Positions 32,887-40,741 of a stretch of DNA of 64,000 nt are shown one piece after another (position 1 is the stretch's first letter; every line of letters starts with the position of its first letter). A program made the position numbers and the translations under genes. A model generated the notes under the pieces. The model did not search any database, was not told the origin of the DNA, and worked only from the letters and a program-made list of their open reading frames with translations. The DNA comes from Verrucosispora sp. NA02020 (GTDB lineage Bacteria > Actinomycetota > Actinomycetes > Mycobacteriales > Micromonosporaceae), in the NCBI RefSeq assembly GCF_013364215.1, contig NZ_CP054923.1, forward strand, positions 2,852,001-2,916,000, written 5' to 3'.

Positions 32887-32922
32887 GGTACTGGAAGTAC
32901 CTTATAAGGTACTCGGCGTACC
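32887..32922. promoter_or_regulatory. double-dyad TetR operator
   Basis: Two 15-bp dyads, GGTACTGGAAGTACC (32887-32901) and GGTACTCGGCGTACC (32908-32922), flank TTATAA. The centre AGTACCTTATAAGGTACT (32896-32913) is an 18-bp perfect palindrome. This would bind two TetR dimers side by side. It covers the divergent promoters; a -10-like TTAGAT for the rightward gene lies at 32923-32928. Confidence 0.85.
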
Positions 32923-32943
32923 TTAGATGTGAAGGGGTCCCCG

Positions 32944-33954
32944 ATGCGCGTCTTCGGCATGAACTACGACACCGGCTTCGTCAGTGCCGGATCCACCACC
33001 CACGAACCGTTCGCCCCCGAGACCGTGCGGCGCGACCTCCGCGTCATCCGCCAGGAACTGCACTGCGACGCGGTCCGCGTCACCGGCGGTGTCCAGGAGC
33101 GGCTGGACCTGACCGCGCACATCGCCGCCGAGACGGGACTCGAGGTCTGGTACTGCCCGTTCACCAACGGTCTCGACCGCAAGGAGCTCATGGCGTTCGT
33201 GCTCGACGGCGCCGAACGGGCCGAGCGGCTGAGGCGCAGCGGCGCCTCGGTGGTGTACCTTGCCGGCTCCGAGATCTCGTTGGTCACCAACGGCTTTCTA
33301 CCCGGCCGTGACCTTGCCGAACGCATGGCGCTGTTGACCGAACCGATGAGGATGCGGGAAGCGATTCCTGCCGCGCGCGCCGCCGTGCGCGACTTCCTCG
33401 CCGAGGCGGTGCCCGCGGTGCGGGACCGGTTCGGCGGTGCCGTCGGCTACGCCTCGATCCCGTTCGAGGACGTCGACTGGGCCTCGTTCGACATCATCGC
33501 CAGCGACGCCGGTTACCGCGACGCGACCAATGCCGCAGCGTTCCCGCAGACCCTGGCGGCGGCGGTGGGCCAGGGCAAGCCGTACGCCGTGACCGAGTTT
33601 GGCTGCTGCACGTATCGCGGCGCGGCCGATGTCGCGGGAGGAACGGAACCTGTGGCGTACGACGAGCACGGCCGTGCGGCGAAACTGACCGCGGAGTTGG
33701 AGCGTGACGAGGAGGGCCAGGCTCGCTACGTGCTGGATCTGCTGCGCGACTACGAAGCCGGCGGGGTGGAGGCGGCGTTCGTGTACACCTTCGCGAACCG
33801 GCACCTACCGACCACCGGTGACCCGGCGCACGACTACGACCTGGCCGCGCGAGGGATCGTGCGGGTGTTGCCGGACGGCTCGTGGACGCCGAAGGCCGCG
33901 TTCCACGCACTGGCCGAGTACGGCCGCACGCGCACTCGGACGGGGCCCCGGTGA
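32944..33954 (+). CDS. TIM-barrel glycosidase-like protein of unknown substrate
   Basis: 336 residues from ATG 32944. It starts FGMNYDTGF with an HCDAVRVTGG strand, then ETGLEVWYCPF, VVYLAGSEISLVTNGFLPG and KPYAVTEFGCCTYRGA. The paired acidic residues at the ends of strands 4 (GSEIS) and 7 (TEFG) resemble the acid/base and nucleophile of clan GH-A glycoside hydrolases, and YTFAN(R)HLPTTGDPAHDYDLAARGIV is the barrel end. It is cytoplasmic, with no signal peptide. Relatives are often labelled 'abortive phage infection protein' in databases as I recall; I see no basis for that here. Probably controlled by the adjacent TetR. Confidence 0.75.
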   Translation: MRVFGMNYDTGFVSAGSTTHEPFAPETVRRDLRVIRQELHCDAVRVTGGVQERLDLTAHIAAETGLEVWYCPFTNGLDRKELMAFVLDGAERAERLRRSGASVVYLAGSEISLVTNGFLPGRDLAERMALLTEPMRMREAIPAARAAVRDFLAEAVPAVRDRFGGAVGYASIPFEDVDWASFDIIASDAGYRDATNAAAFPQTLAAAVGQGKPYAVTEFGCCTYRGAADVAGGTEPVAYDEHGRAAKLTAELERDEEGQARYVLDLLRDYEAGGVEAAFVYTFANRHLPTTGDPAHDYDLAARGIVRVLPDGSWTPKAAFHALAEYGRTRTRTGPR

Positions 33955-34047
33955 TCCTGGTCGGCACCCTGCGCGTGTGCGCGATGCTGCGAGCCGACCC
34001 GACCGCCCGGGCGATCGGCAGGGGATTCAGCCGACGAGCCCGGATCC

Positions 34048-34470
34048 TCAGGAGGTGGACGGCGCCGCCACCGTGCTCAGGTATTTGGTGAGGCGGAGCA
34101 GCACGTGACCGGGGTCCGCGTCGAGGAAGGCGGCGGTATCGGCGAGGGCGCCGATCAGAGGCAGTCCACGACCACCGACAGTCAGCGGATCCGGCAACTC
34201 GGCGGCGAGCTGCGTGTCGTCGGGGGTGTCGCCGCGATTGCCGACCTCGATCAGGCAGTCGTGACCGTCGATGAGGATCGTCACGTCGACGGTGCTGCCA
34301 CTGTCCGCGTGCAGCACCGCGTTCGCGCAGGCCTCGGACATCATCACCGCGAGGTGATCCCGTGCCTCCTCACCGACGTCGGTGAGGCTGAGCAGAGTGG
34401 TCAGGACGTGGCGGGCGCGGGTCACCGAAGAGGGCTGTCGTGGCAGTGACAGTGTCATGGTCACGCGCAT
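34048..34470 (-). CDS. RsbW-like anti-sigma factor / serine kinase (HATPase_c)
   Basis: 140 residues from ATG 34470. GHKL ATPase core: N-box SEACANAVLHADSGS and G-boxes IEVGNRGDTP and GGRGLPLIGALAD. Such proteins bind a sigma factor and phosphorylate the STAS antagonist. An in-frame start at 34539 would add 23 basic residues. It is divergent from the STAS gene (34656) and close to a SpoIIE-type phosphatase (35024), giving a complete partner-switch set apart from the sigma factor, which is not visible nearby. Confidence 0.85.
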   Translation of the reverse strand: MRVTMTLSLPRQPSSVTRARHVLTTLLSLTDVGEEARDHLAVMMSEACANAVLHADSGSTVDVTILIDGHDCLIEVGNRGDTPDDTQLAAELPDPLTVGGRGLPLIGALADTAAFLDADPGHVLLRLTKYLSTVAAPSTS

Positions 34471-34655
34471 TCCCGCAGCTCCCTCTCGGCCGTTCCGTGG
34501 CCGCGTCGGTTTCCCGGTGCCGTACCGACTGTGATCCACCGTACCCGGGCCTGATCCGCTGAAACGGCCACAGTGCCGCCGTGCGGTGTGCCCGTTCGCG
34601 GTGGTTTCGCCGCCGCGCGCATAGGCTGGTGTGCGGCACGCGTGAGGAGGCTGTT

Positions 34656-35009
34656 GTGGATCTGCAGGTGTCGGCCCGTCCCGGCCGGGGGTGCACGGTG
34701 GTGGAGGTGCAGGGTGACCTCGACATGGCCACCTCCCCGCGGTTGCGGGGCACCCTGCAGAAGCTCGTCGACGCCGGTGACCGACAGGTGGTGGTGGACC
34801 TGGCCGGGGTGGCGTTCATGGACTCCAGCGCACTGGGTGCGTTGGTGGTGATGTTCAAGTCGTCGCGCGAGGCCGGCGGACGGCTCAGCCTGGCCGGCGT
34901 GCGGCCCGCGGTGCGCCGCGTGCTGAACATCACCTCGGTGGATCGGGTGATCGACATCTACGACGACGTCCCGGGAGCCGAAGCGACATATCGCCCTTCG
35001 GCGGTGTGA
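34656..35009 (+). CDS. STAS-domain anti-sigma factor antagonist
   Basis: 117 residues from GTG 34656 with a GAGGAGG site. STAS fold with VVEVQGDLDMATSPRLRG and the phosphorylation motif FMDSSALGALV; Ser58 corresponds to the SpoIIAA/RsbV phospho-serine. Unphosphorylated antagonist releases the sigma factor from the RsbW-like kinase. The phosphatase that would reactivate it is encoded convergently 14 bases downstream. Confidence 0.93.
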   Translation: MDLQVSARPGRGCTVVEVQGDLDMATSPRLRGTLQKLVDAGDRQVVVDLAGVAFMDSSALGALVVMFKSSREAGGRLSLAGVRPAVRRVLNITSVDRVIDIYDDVPGAEATYRPSAV

Positions 35010-35023
35010 CCGGCAGGAGTCGG

Positions 35024-36280
35024 TCAGTCGGGCAGCGCCGCGCTGGCGCGTTCCGCATCGGCGCCGGCGTTGGCGAGCCGACCGCGCTCGTGCCCTCCGT
35101 ACCAGTCGAGGATCAACAGCGTCGCGTCGTCGGCCAGGGTGGGTCCGGCCACCTCGAGCACGGCGTCGGCCAACGCCCGGACGGCCTCGCGCGGGTGCAG
35201 GTCACGCAGCGTCGGCAACACCGCCGGAAGGTCCAGGCCGGCGGCGTTGCGTTCCAACATGCCGTCGGTGACCACGACCAGGCGATCGCCGGGCTGCAGC
35301 GTGACCTCCTCGTGCTGGTACTCGGCATCGGCGAACATGCCCAGCGGGAGGTTCCCCGGCAGCCGTACCGGCTGCGTCTTCCCGCCGCGCACCAGTAGCG
35401 GCGGCACGTGCCCGGCGTTGAGCAGCGCGCAGACCCCGGTGCGGAGGTCGAGGCGACCCAGGACCGCGGTGACGTAGCTGCCGCGCACCACGGCGTGTTC
35501 GGCCACCGCGGCGTTCGCGACGTCGGCCTGCTCGACCAGGCCGGCGGGGAGGCGGCGGGTGTTGCGCAGGCTCCCGACTCCCAGGGTGGCAGTCAGCGCG
35601 CTGGACACGCCGTGACCCATCGCGTCGGTGACGCTGAAGTGCAGGACGTCGCGGCCCAGGCTGTAGTCGAAGGTGTCGCCGCCGATGCTGGCAGCCGGCT
35701 CCAGCCACCCGGAGAGCGTGAACGCGCTCGCCTCACAGGTGAACGACCCCGGCAGCAGGCGACGTTGGATCTCCGCGGACAGCGTGAACGGGGTGGTGCG
35801 TTGACCCCACTCGAACAGGTCGGTGTGTCTCCGGTTGGCGATCACCACGAAGGCCAACGCGTGCGCCGTGCGGGCGATCTCCCCCAGCGCCTGCGCGGTC
35901 GGCTCGGTGGGTAGCGTCATCTCCAGCAGACCGATCGCCTCACCACGGTCGGTGACCGGCGCCAACACCGTCCAGCCGTGGGCCTGCTTGGTCACCTGCA
36001 CCGTCTGGGTCCGCAACGCCTGCTCTGCGGGACCCTGATCGAACGGCTGCACGGTGGCGACCTCGTCACCGTGGCGGCGGGTGCCACCCGCATCGTCGAA
36101 CGGCACGTGCGCCAACCGCACCAATGCCCGACCACTGAGATCGACGATCAGGAACGAGACGTCCGACGCGCCGAGCGCGGCACCGACCTCACGGGTGACC
36201 GCCTCGACCGCCTCGACCGGTGAGGCGTCCTCCGCCGCGTCCAACAGGCCGGCCAGCACACGCCCTTGACTGCTTTCCAC
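35024..36280 (-). CDS. GAF-domain PP2C (SpoIIE/RsbU-type) serine phosphatase
   Basis: 418 residues from GTG 36280 (an in-frame ATG at 36349 would add 23 Arg-rich residues and overlap the next gene). An N-terminal GAF-like sensor (~10-160, ASDVSFLIVDLSGRALVRL...VLAPVTDRGEAIGLLEMTL) is followed by a SpoIIE phosphatase domain: GGDTFDY, VTDAMGHGVSSALTA, ALLNAGHVPPLLV, VVTDGMLERN and ADDATLLILDW, giving the metal-binding Asp residues. Expected to dephosphorylate the STAS protein encoded next to it, switching on an alternative sigma factor in response to the GAF ligand. Confidence 0.92.
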   Translation of the reverse strand: MESSQGRVLAGLLDAAEDASPVEAVEAVTREVGAALGASDVSFLIVDLSGRALVRLAHVPFDDAGGTRRHGDEVATVQPFDQGPAEQALRTQTVQVTKQAHGWTVLAPVTDRGEAIGLLEMTLPTEPTAQALGEIARTAHALAFVVIANRRHTDLFEWGQRTTPFTLSAEIQRRLLPGSFTCEASAFTLSGWLEPAASIGGDTFDYSLGRDVLHFSVTDAMGHGVSSALTATLGVGSLRNTRRLPAGLVEQADVANAAVAEHAVVRGSYVTAVLGRLDLRTGVCALLNAGHVPPLLVRGGKTQPVRLPGNLPLGMFADAEYQHEEVTLQPGDRLVVVTDGMLERNAAGLDLPAVLPTLRDLHPREAVRALADAVLEVAGPTLADDATLLILDWYGGHERGRLANAGADAERASAALPD

Positions 36281-36345
36281 CCCCGGGTCTATGGAACCAC
36301 CCCGCCGACCAGCACCACGCGCGAAGGCGGGCACCGGGCGACGCC

Positions 36346-37338
36346 TCACAGGGTGATGACCACCTTGCCGCGCGCGTGTTCGTCGGCGAGGTAGCGGAAC
36401 GCCTCGGCGGTCCGTCCGAGTGGAAAGGTGCGGTCGACGACCGGCGTGAGGCGGCCCGCGTCGACGAGCTGGGTGAGCGCCAGCAGGTCACTCTTGCGGC
36501 CGATCGACGAGAGTGGTCGCACCGGACGCTGCCGCATGAAGGGCGCGGTCAGCATCGTGATGAGGTTGCGTTCGAACCCACCCAGCAGCCGGCCACCCTT
36601 CTCCACGCCGACCAGGACGAGCGTTCCGGTCGGGGCGAGGAGCTGACGGAGCCGGTTCACCGGGCGGTCACCGATCAGGTCGATGATGACGTCGAAGCGG
36701 TGGGGGCTCCGGGTCACGTCCTCGCGGGTGTAGTCGACGACGTGCTCGGCGCCGAGCGACCGGATCAGGTCGACCTTGGTGGAGCTGCCGACGCCGGTCA
36801 CCTCGGCGCCGTACGCCCTGGCTATCTGGACGGCGAAGGTGCCGACCCCGCCGGCGGCGCCGATGACGAGGACCCGCTGTCCGGGGCGGGGGCGGGTCCG
36901 GCCGTCGAGGGCCTGGAGGGCGGTCATGCCGGAGACCGGCATGGCGGCGGCCTGCGCGAACGTGAGCGCCGCCGGCTTCGGTACGAGGTTCTTCGCCGGG
37001 ATCGAGGCGAATTCGGCATAGAGGCCGGTGCCCCAACCGAGCACCTCGTCACCGGGTGCGAACTCGGTGACGGCGCTGCCGACGGAAAGCACCTCACCGG
37101 CGCCCTCGGTCCCCGCGATGCGGTGCCTCGGGGCACGGGGTCCGACGATGCGGACCGCGTACGGCCGTCCCGCGAGCAGGATCCGGTCTCCCCGGTGGAT
37201 GCCGGCGGCCCGGACCCGTATCAGGACGTGGCCCTTCCTGGGTTCGGGCCGCGCGACCTCACGCAGCGTCAGCGTGTCCGGTGTGCCGTAGCGGTCCTGG
37301 GTGATGGCCGTCATCGTGTCCGCCGCCGAGCCGGTCAT
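36346..37338 (-). CDS. NAD(P)H quinone oxidoreductase-like MDR alcohol dehydrogenase
   Basis: 330 residues. Zinc-independent medium-chain dehydrogenase: PEPRKGHVLIRVRAAGIHRGD at the N-terminus, GTEGAGEV, the Rossmann motif VLVIGAAGGVGTFAVQIARAYGA, SLGAEHVVDYTRED, and FPLGRTAEAFRYLADEHARGKVVITL at the C-terminus. No catalytic or structural zinc cysteines are present, as in the quinone oxidoreductase group. ATG 37338 overlaps the stop of the small membrane gene; M9 is a second possible start. Third gene of the ArsR operon, so likely induced together with its regulator. Confidence 0.9.
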   Translation of the reverse strand: MTGSAADTMTAITQDRYGTPDTLTLREVARPEPRKGHVLIRVRAAGIHRGDRILLAGRPYAVRIVGPRAPRHRIAGTEGAGEVLSVGSAVTEFAPGDEVLGWGTGLYAEFASIPAKNLVPKPAALTFAQAAAMPVSGMTALQALDGRTRPRPGQRVLVIGAAGGVGTFAVQIARAYGAEVTGVGSSTKVDLIRSLGAEHVVDYTREDVTRSPHRFDVIIDLIGDRPVNRLRQLLAPTGTLVLVGVEKGGRLLGGFERNLITMLTAPFMRQRPVRPLSSIGRKSDLLALTQLVDAGRLTPVVDRTFPLGRTAEAFRYLADEHARGKVVITL

Positions 37339-37601
37339 TCGACGGTTCGCAGGATCTGCTCGATGGAGGCGGTGCGGGTCCGCAGCTCGGCGACGTCGGC
37401 GGCCACCCGCTGCTGAGCGTCCAGCGTGTTCTCGGCCAGTTTCTCGTAGCGGCCCACGAGCTGCCGTAGCTCCTCGTCACGCTGGGCGTCGATCCGGTTC
37501 TTGCGGAACTCCAGGACGGTGGCGGCGGTACCGCCGAGGATCAGGAAGGCGAACAGCAGCAGACCGAGTACGAGGACCGTCTCGGGCCAGGTCTGTGTCA
37601 T
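37335..37601 (-). CDS. small single-pass membrane protein with coiled coil
   Basis: 88 residues. One transmembrane helix (VLVLGLLLFAFLILGGTAATVL, ~9-30) is followed by a charged coiled coil (DAQRDEELRQLVGRYEKLAENTLDAQQRVAADVAELRTRTASIEQIL). It overlaps both neighbours by four bases (ArsR stop and dehydrogenase start), so it is an operon member despite its size. Function unknown; it might anchor or multimerise a partner. Confidence 0.8.
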   Translation of the reverse strand: MTQTWPETVLVLGLLLFAFLILGGTAATVLEFRKNRIDAQRDEELRQLVGRYEKLAENTLDAQQRVAADVAELRTRTASIEQILRTVE

Positions 37602-37954
37602 GGGGAGCGCTCCTTCGGTGCCGGACCCGTCGCGGGTTCGGAGCTGGTGAGGGTCTGTGCGGCGGCGACGAGGGCCGACGCGGTCAGGTGCAGGTCGAAC
37701 TCGGCGACCTCGTAGTACTTCATGGCCTTGCCGTCGTCGGACAGCTCGAGGCTGCCGATGATCAGGCCGGCGGCTTCCAGTCGTTGCAGGTGCATGTGCA
37801 GCAGGGGTCGGCTCACGCCGATCTCGCGGGCCAGGTGGCTCACGTAGTCGCGGCCACCGGCGAGCTTCGCCATGATCCGCAGCCGGAGCGGATTGGCCAG
37901 TGCGGCCAGCATCTCGACCAGCTCGTCGCCGGTCGGCTGGGCCACTGTCATCAT
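37598..37954 (-). CDS. ArsR-family winged-helix regulator
   Basis: 118 residues. ArsR/SmtB HTH: LVEMLAALANPLRLRIMAKLAGGRDYVSHLAREIGVSRPLLHMHLQRLEAAGLI, then a wing with DDGKAMKYYEV. No Cys-containing metal site is present in the recognition helix, so it probably senses something other than thiolate-bound metals. ATG 37954 is preceded in-frame by nothing longer. First gene of a three-gene operon with overlapping stops and starts; the palindrome 12 bases upstream of its start suggests autoregulation. Confidence 0.9.
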   Translation of the reverse strand: MMTVAQPTGDELVEMLAALANPLRLRIMAKLAGGRDYVSHLAREIGVSRPLLHMHLQRLEAAGLIIGSLELSDDGKAMKYYEVAEFDLHLTASALVAAAQTLTSSEPATGPAPKERSP

Positions 37955-37965
37955 CCGCCTCCATG

Positions 37966-37983
37966 TGTAAGAGAAACCTTACA
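37966..37983. promoter_or_regulatory. ArsR operator dyad
   Basis: TGTAAG-AGAAAC-CTTACA: a perfect 6-6-6 inverted repeat, extended imperfectly by CATG on both sides (37963-37986), 12 bases upstream of the ArsR start. Size and position fit ArsR-family autorepression. Confidence 0.75.
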
Positions 37984-38151
37984 TGTGAAAAGCTAGCAGG
38001 GCGGGTGGGGCTTGACAAGCCTGGGACCTGTCAAGCCTGTGGATCCGGCAACCCGCGGTCGTCACCACGCAGAGGACACCTGGGGGTAGCTCGCGCGGGG
38101 GACGGGCCCCGCGCCACCGTCCCGCCCGGCACGGGCCGGTCGGCGGCGACG

Positions 38152-40608
38152 TCAGGCCGGCTGTGGATCGACGCCGGTGCGCCCCCGTCGGCTGGCGAGC
38201 ATCTCGATCGCCGCGAACACGATCCCGAGGCCGGCCAGCAGCACCAGGTTCCACAGCACCGACAGCGGCGCGGTCAGGGGCGCGAGCACGGTGAGCAGCA
38301 CCGCACCGCCGATCCTGGAGCCGCTGACCCGCCTCCACACCCGCCACCAGAACGCCTGGTTCGCCGCGATGTAGGCGACCGCACCGAGGTAGAGCGCGTA
38401 GTGACCCAGAGCGTGCGTGTGGGCGCCCAGGGGGCTGCCGTGCAGGATCAGGGTCTCGCGCAGGCCGAACGCGAACAGGATCAACCCGGCGACCATCGGC
38501 AGGTGCAGGTACGTGTAGGCGTCCCGGGCCAGGTGGACCCGCTCCTCGCCCCGGGCGGCCTGCAGGGCGTCGTGCGCGAGCCCGGCGTCGGTGTGGAAGT
38601 AGGACCACCAGATGGTGCAGATGGCGATCGAGGCGGCGACCAGGAGCAGGACCAGCAGCAGCGACGTCGCTTCCTGCGCGCCGGAGAACCCGAGGGCGAT
38701 GATGGTCTCACCGAACGCGATCAGCATGATCAACGCGTAGCGGTCGGTCCAGTGCCGCACGGTGCGGATCCGCCACCTGCGCAGCCCGCTCCGGTAGCTC
38801 CCGAGGATCTCGGTCACCACCGCGACCAGCCACATCATCGTGATGATCAGGTCGATCGGTGGCGCGTCGCCGAAGGTCACCTCCACCACGATGCTGCCGG
38901 TCAGCAGCGCCAGCGCCACCGCACTGGGCCACGCCGACTGCCGGACCACGGCCGGCAGGTCCGGTTGGTCCCGCGCGGCATACCAGACCAACGCGGCCTG
39001 GACGATCCAACCGGTGAGGTACGCGGCCACCACGACGCTGGCACCGGGGAGTCCACCGGGAGTCGACTCGAAGGTGTGTGGCAGCGCGATGCCCAGAATC
39101 AGCGTCAACGCCATGACGCCGATCATCGCCAGACGCACCGGGACGGTCTCGTGCCGGATCGCGTTGGTCACCCAGGAGAAGCTCGCCCACGCCCACCACA
39201 GCAGTGCCAGCAGGATCAGCCCCTGCACCACCCCGAAGACCGAGTTCTCCCGCACCATGAGGACAGTGACCTGGATGAACGCGAACACGAAGACGAGGTC
39301 GACGAGGAGTTCCTTCGGGGTGGCTCCCGGGATCTTGGCGACTTCGGGGTCGACCCGCGCGTGCAGTTGCCGGTGGCGTCGCCGGAACACGGTGCGGTCG
39401 GCGACGACCATCGCCGTGACCCCGAGCAGGAGCAACGCGAGCGCACCCAGAGGTGGGGTACGGGCCGCCAGTGGCAACAGCGCCAGCAACGTTACGCTGC
39501 CCACCACCGGGCTGCGCCCGAGCATGCCGAGGGCGCGACGCTGAAAGGCGATCAGTCCGCCGAGATAGACGATGACGCCCCCGAACAACAGAACGGCGCT
39601 CGCGGCGTGCCAGGGATGGTCGGCGGTGCCGGTGGCGGAGGAGACGGCGTGCTTCAGGCCGAGCGCGAGCACGATGAGTCCGCAGATCATCGGCAGGTGC
39701 AGGCCGCTGTAGGCGTCCCGGGCGATCCGGGACTGCTCGGCGCGGGGGAGAGCCTGCATCGCGTGTTCCGCGACGACCTTCGCGACGTCGAAGTAGGTCC
39801 ACCAGAGCACGGAGATCACGGCGATGCTGAGTGCGGCTCCGGCCAGAAGCTGCCAGGTGACGGGCTCGTCGCCGCCCAGACCCTGGCTGACCCCGACCGA
39901 GATGACCGTCTCGCCGAGTGCGACGAGGATGATCAGGCCGTGCCGCTCGGCGAGGTGTCTGCTGGACACCACCTGCGCATTGCCGCTGCTGACCACCCGC
40001 AGCGCACTGAAGTTGATCACGATGACCAGGGCGAACAACACGGTCCGCAGGTGCCGGTCGTCGATCGGCAGGTCGAGCCGGGGCGGCAGCCAGATCGCGC
40101 AGGCCAGGATCACCCCGGCCGGCAGGTAGGTCAGCCAGGACGCGATCACCGGACGTCGCCCGGCCGGGCCCTGCGACCAGTGCAGATAACTGAGCACCGC
40201 CAGCACGGAATAGATGATCAACAGGTAGCCGGACGCGACGAGCAGCGGTTCGAAGACGCCGCCGGACTCGGCGGTGAAGGTGCCCGGAATGGCGACGCCC
40301 ATGATCAGCAGCGTCGTGGCGATGCCGAAGACGACCAGGGGCAACAGGCCCTTGTCCAGGTACACGACGTTGCCGAGCCAGGCGCAGGAGTTCCAGCAGT
40401 GCCACAGCATCAGCACCACGATGGTGCCCTCGGCGACCCCCAACCATTCGAGGTGGCTGGCCATCAGGTTGGTGACCCGCAGGAACGCGAACACGAAGAA
40501 CAGGTCGATGAAGAGTTCCATCCAGCTCACCTCGCCGGTGGACCCCTCGGTGCGAAGGACGAGGAACCGACGCCGGAGCGCGGCCGGTGTCGAGCCCCCG
40601 TCCCTCAT
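38152..40608 (-). CDS. ltrA: tandem low-temperature-requirement A (LtrA) membrane protein
   Basis: Predicted 818 residues from ATG 40608; the frame is open farther upstream but that part is Arg/Pro-rich noise. It contains two consecutive LtrA units. Unit 1 (~30-400) has VSWMELFIDLFFVFAFLRVT, VALGETVISVGVSQG and ARDAYSGLHLPMICGLIVLALGLKH. Unit 2 (~400-790) has PKELLVDLVFVFAFIQVT, IAFGETIIALGFSGAQE and ARDAYTYLHLPMVAGLILFAFGLRE. Each has about ten membrane helices, so ~20 in total. Ordinary LtrA proteins have one unit (~370-400 residues). Biochemical function is unknown; the acidic-aromatic GET motifs are conserved in both halves. Confidence 0.9.
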   Translation of the reverse strand: MRDGGSTPAALRRRFLVLRTEGSTGEVSWMELFIDLFFVFAFLRVTNLMASHLEWLGVAEGTIVVLMLWHCWNSCAWLGNVVYLDKGLLPLVVFGIATTLLIMGVAIPGTFTAESGGVFEPLLVASGYLLIIYSVLAVLSYLHWSQGPAGRRPVIASWLTYLPAGVILACAIWLPPRLDLPIDDRHLRTVLFALVIVINFSALRVVSSGNAQVVSSRHLAERHGLIILVALGETVISVGVSQGLGGDEPVTWQLLAGAALSIAVISVLWWTYFDVAKVVAEHAMQALPRAEQSRIARDAYSGLHLPMICGLIVLALGLKHAVSSATGTADHPWHAASAVLLFGGVIVYLGGLIAFQRRALGMLGRSPVVGSVTLLALLPLAARTPPLGALALLLLGVTAMVVADRTVFRRRHRQLHARVDPEVAKIPGATPKELLVDLVFVFAFIQVTVLMVRENSVFGVVQGLILLALLWWAWASFSWVTNAIRHETVPVRLAMIGVMALTLILGIALPHTFESTPGGLPGASVVVAAYLTGWIVQAALVWYAARDQPDLPAVVRQSAWPSAVALALLTGSIVVEVTFGDAPPIDLIITMMWLVAVVTEILGSYRSGLRRWRIRTVRHWTDRYALIMLIAFGETIIALGFSGAQEATSLLLVLLLVAASIAICTIWWSYFHTDAGLAHDALQAARGEERVHLARDAYTYLHLPMVAGLILFAFGLRETLILHGSPLGAHTHALGHYALYLGAVAYIAANQAFWWRVWRRVSGSRIGGAVLLTVLAPLTAPLSVLWNLVLLAGLGIVFAAIEMLASRRGRTGVDPQPA

Positions 40609-40741
40609 GCCCCTACTGTGCCGATCGGGCCGGGGCGCGGCGGCCACAACGGGGAATTCACGCGCCGCCGACGGCACCGTCCGAGCGCTGGCCACCGCCG
40701 CTCGACCCGCGGTGCCGGAGCCGGGACGGCAGGTGGGCGGA

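Noticed and set aside
32944..33954. Phage-defence (abortive infection) role for the TIM-barrel protein
   Set aside because: Such labels exist for relatives as I recall, but the sequence is glycosidase-like and the neighbourhood has no defence genes.
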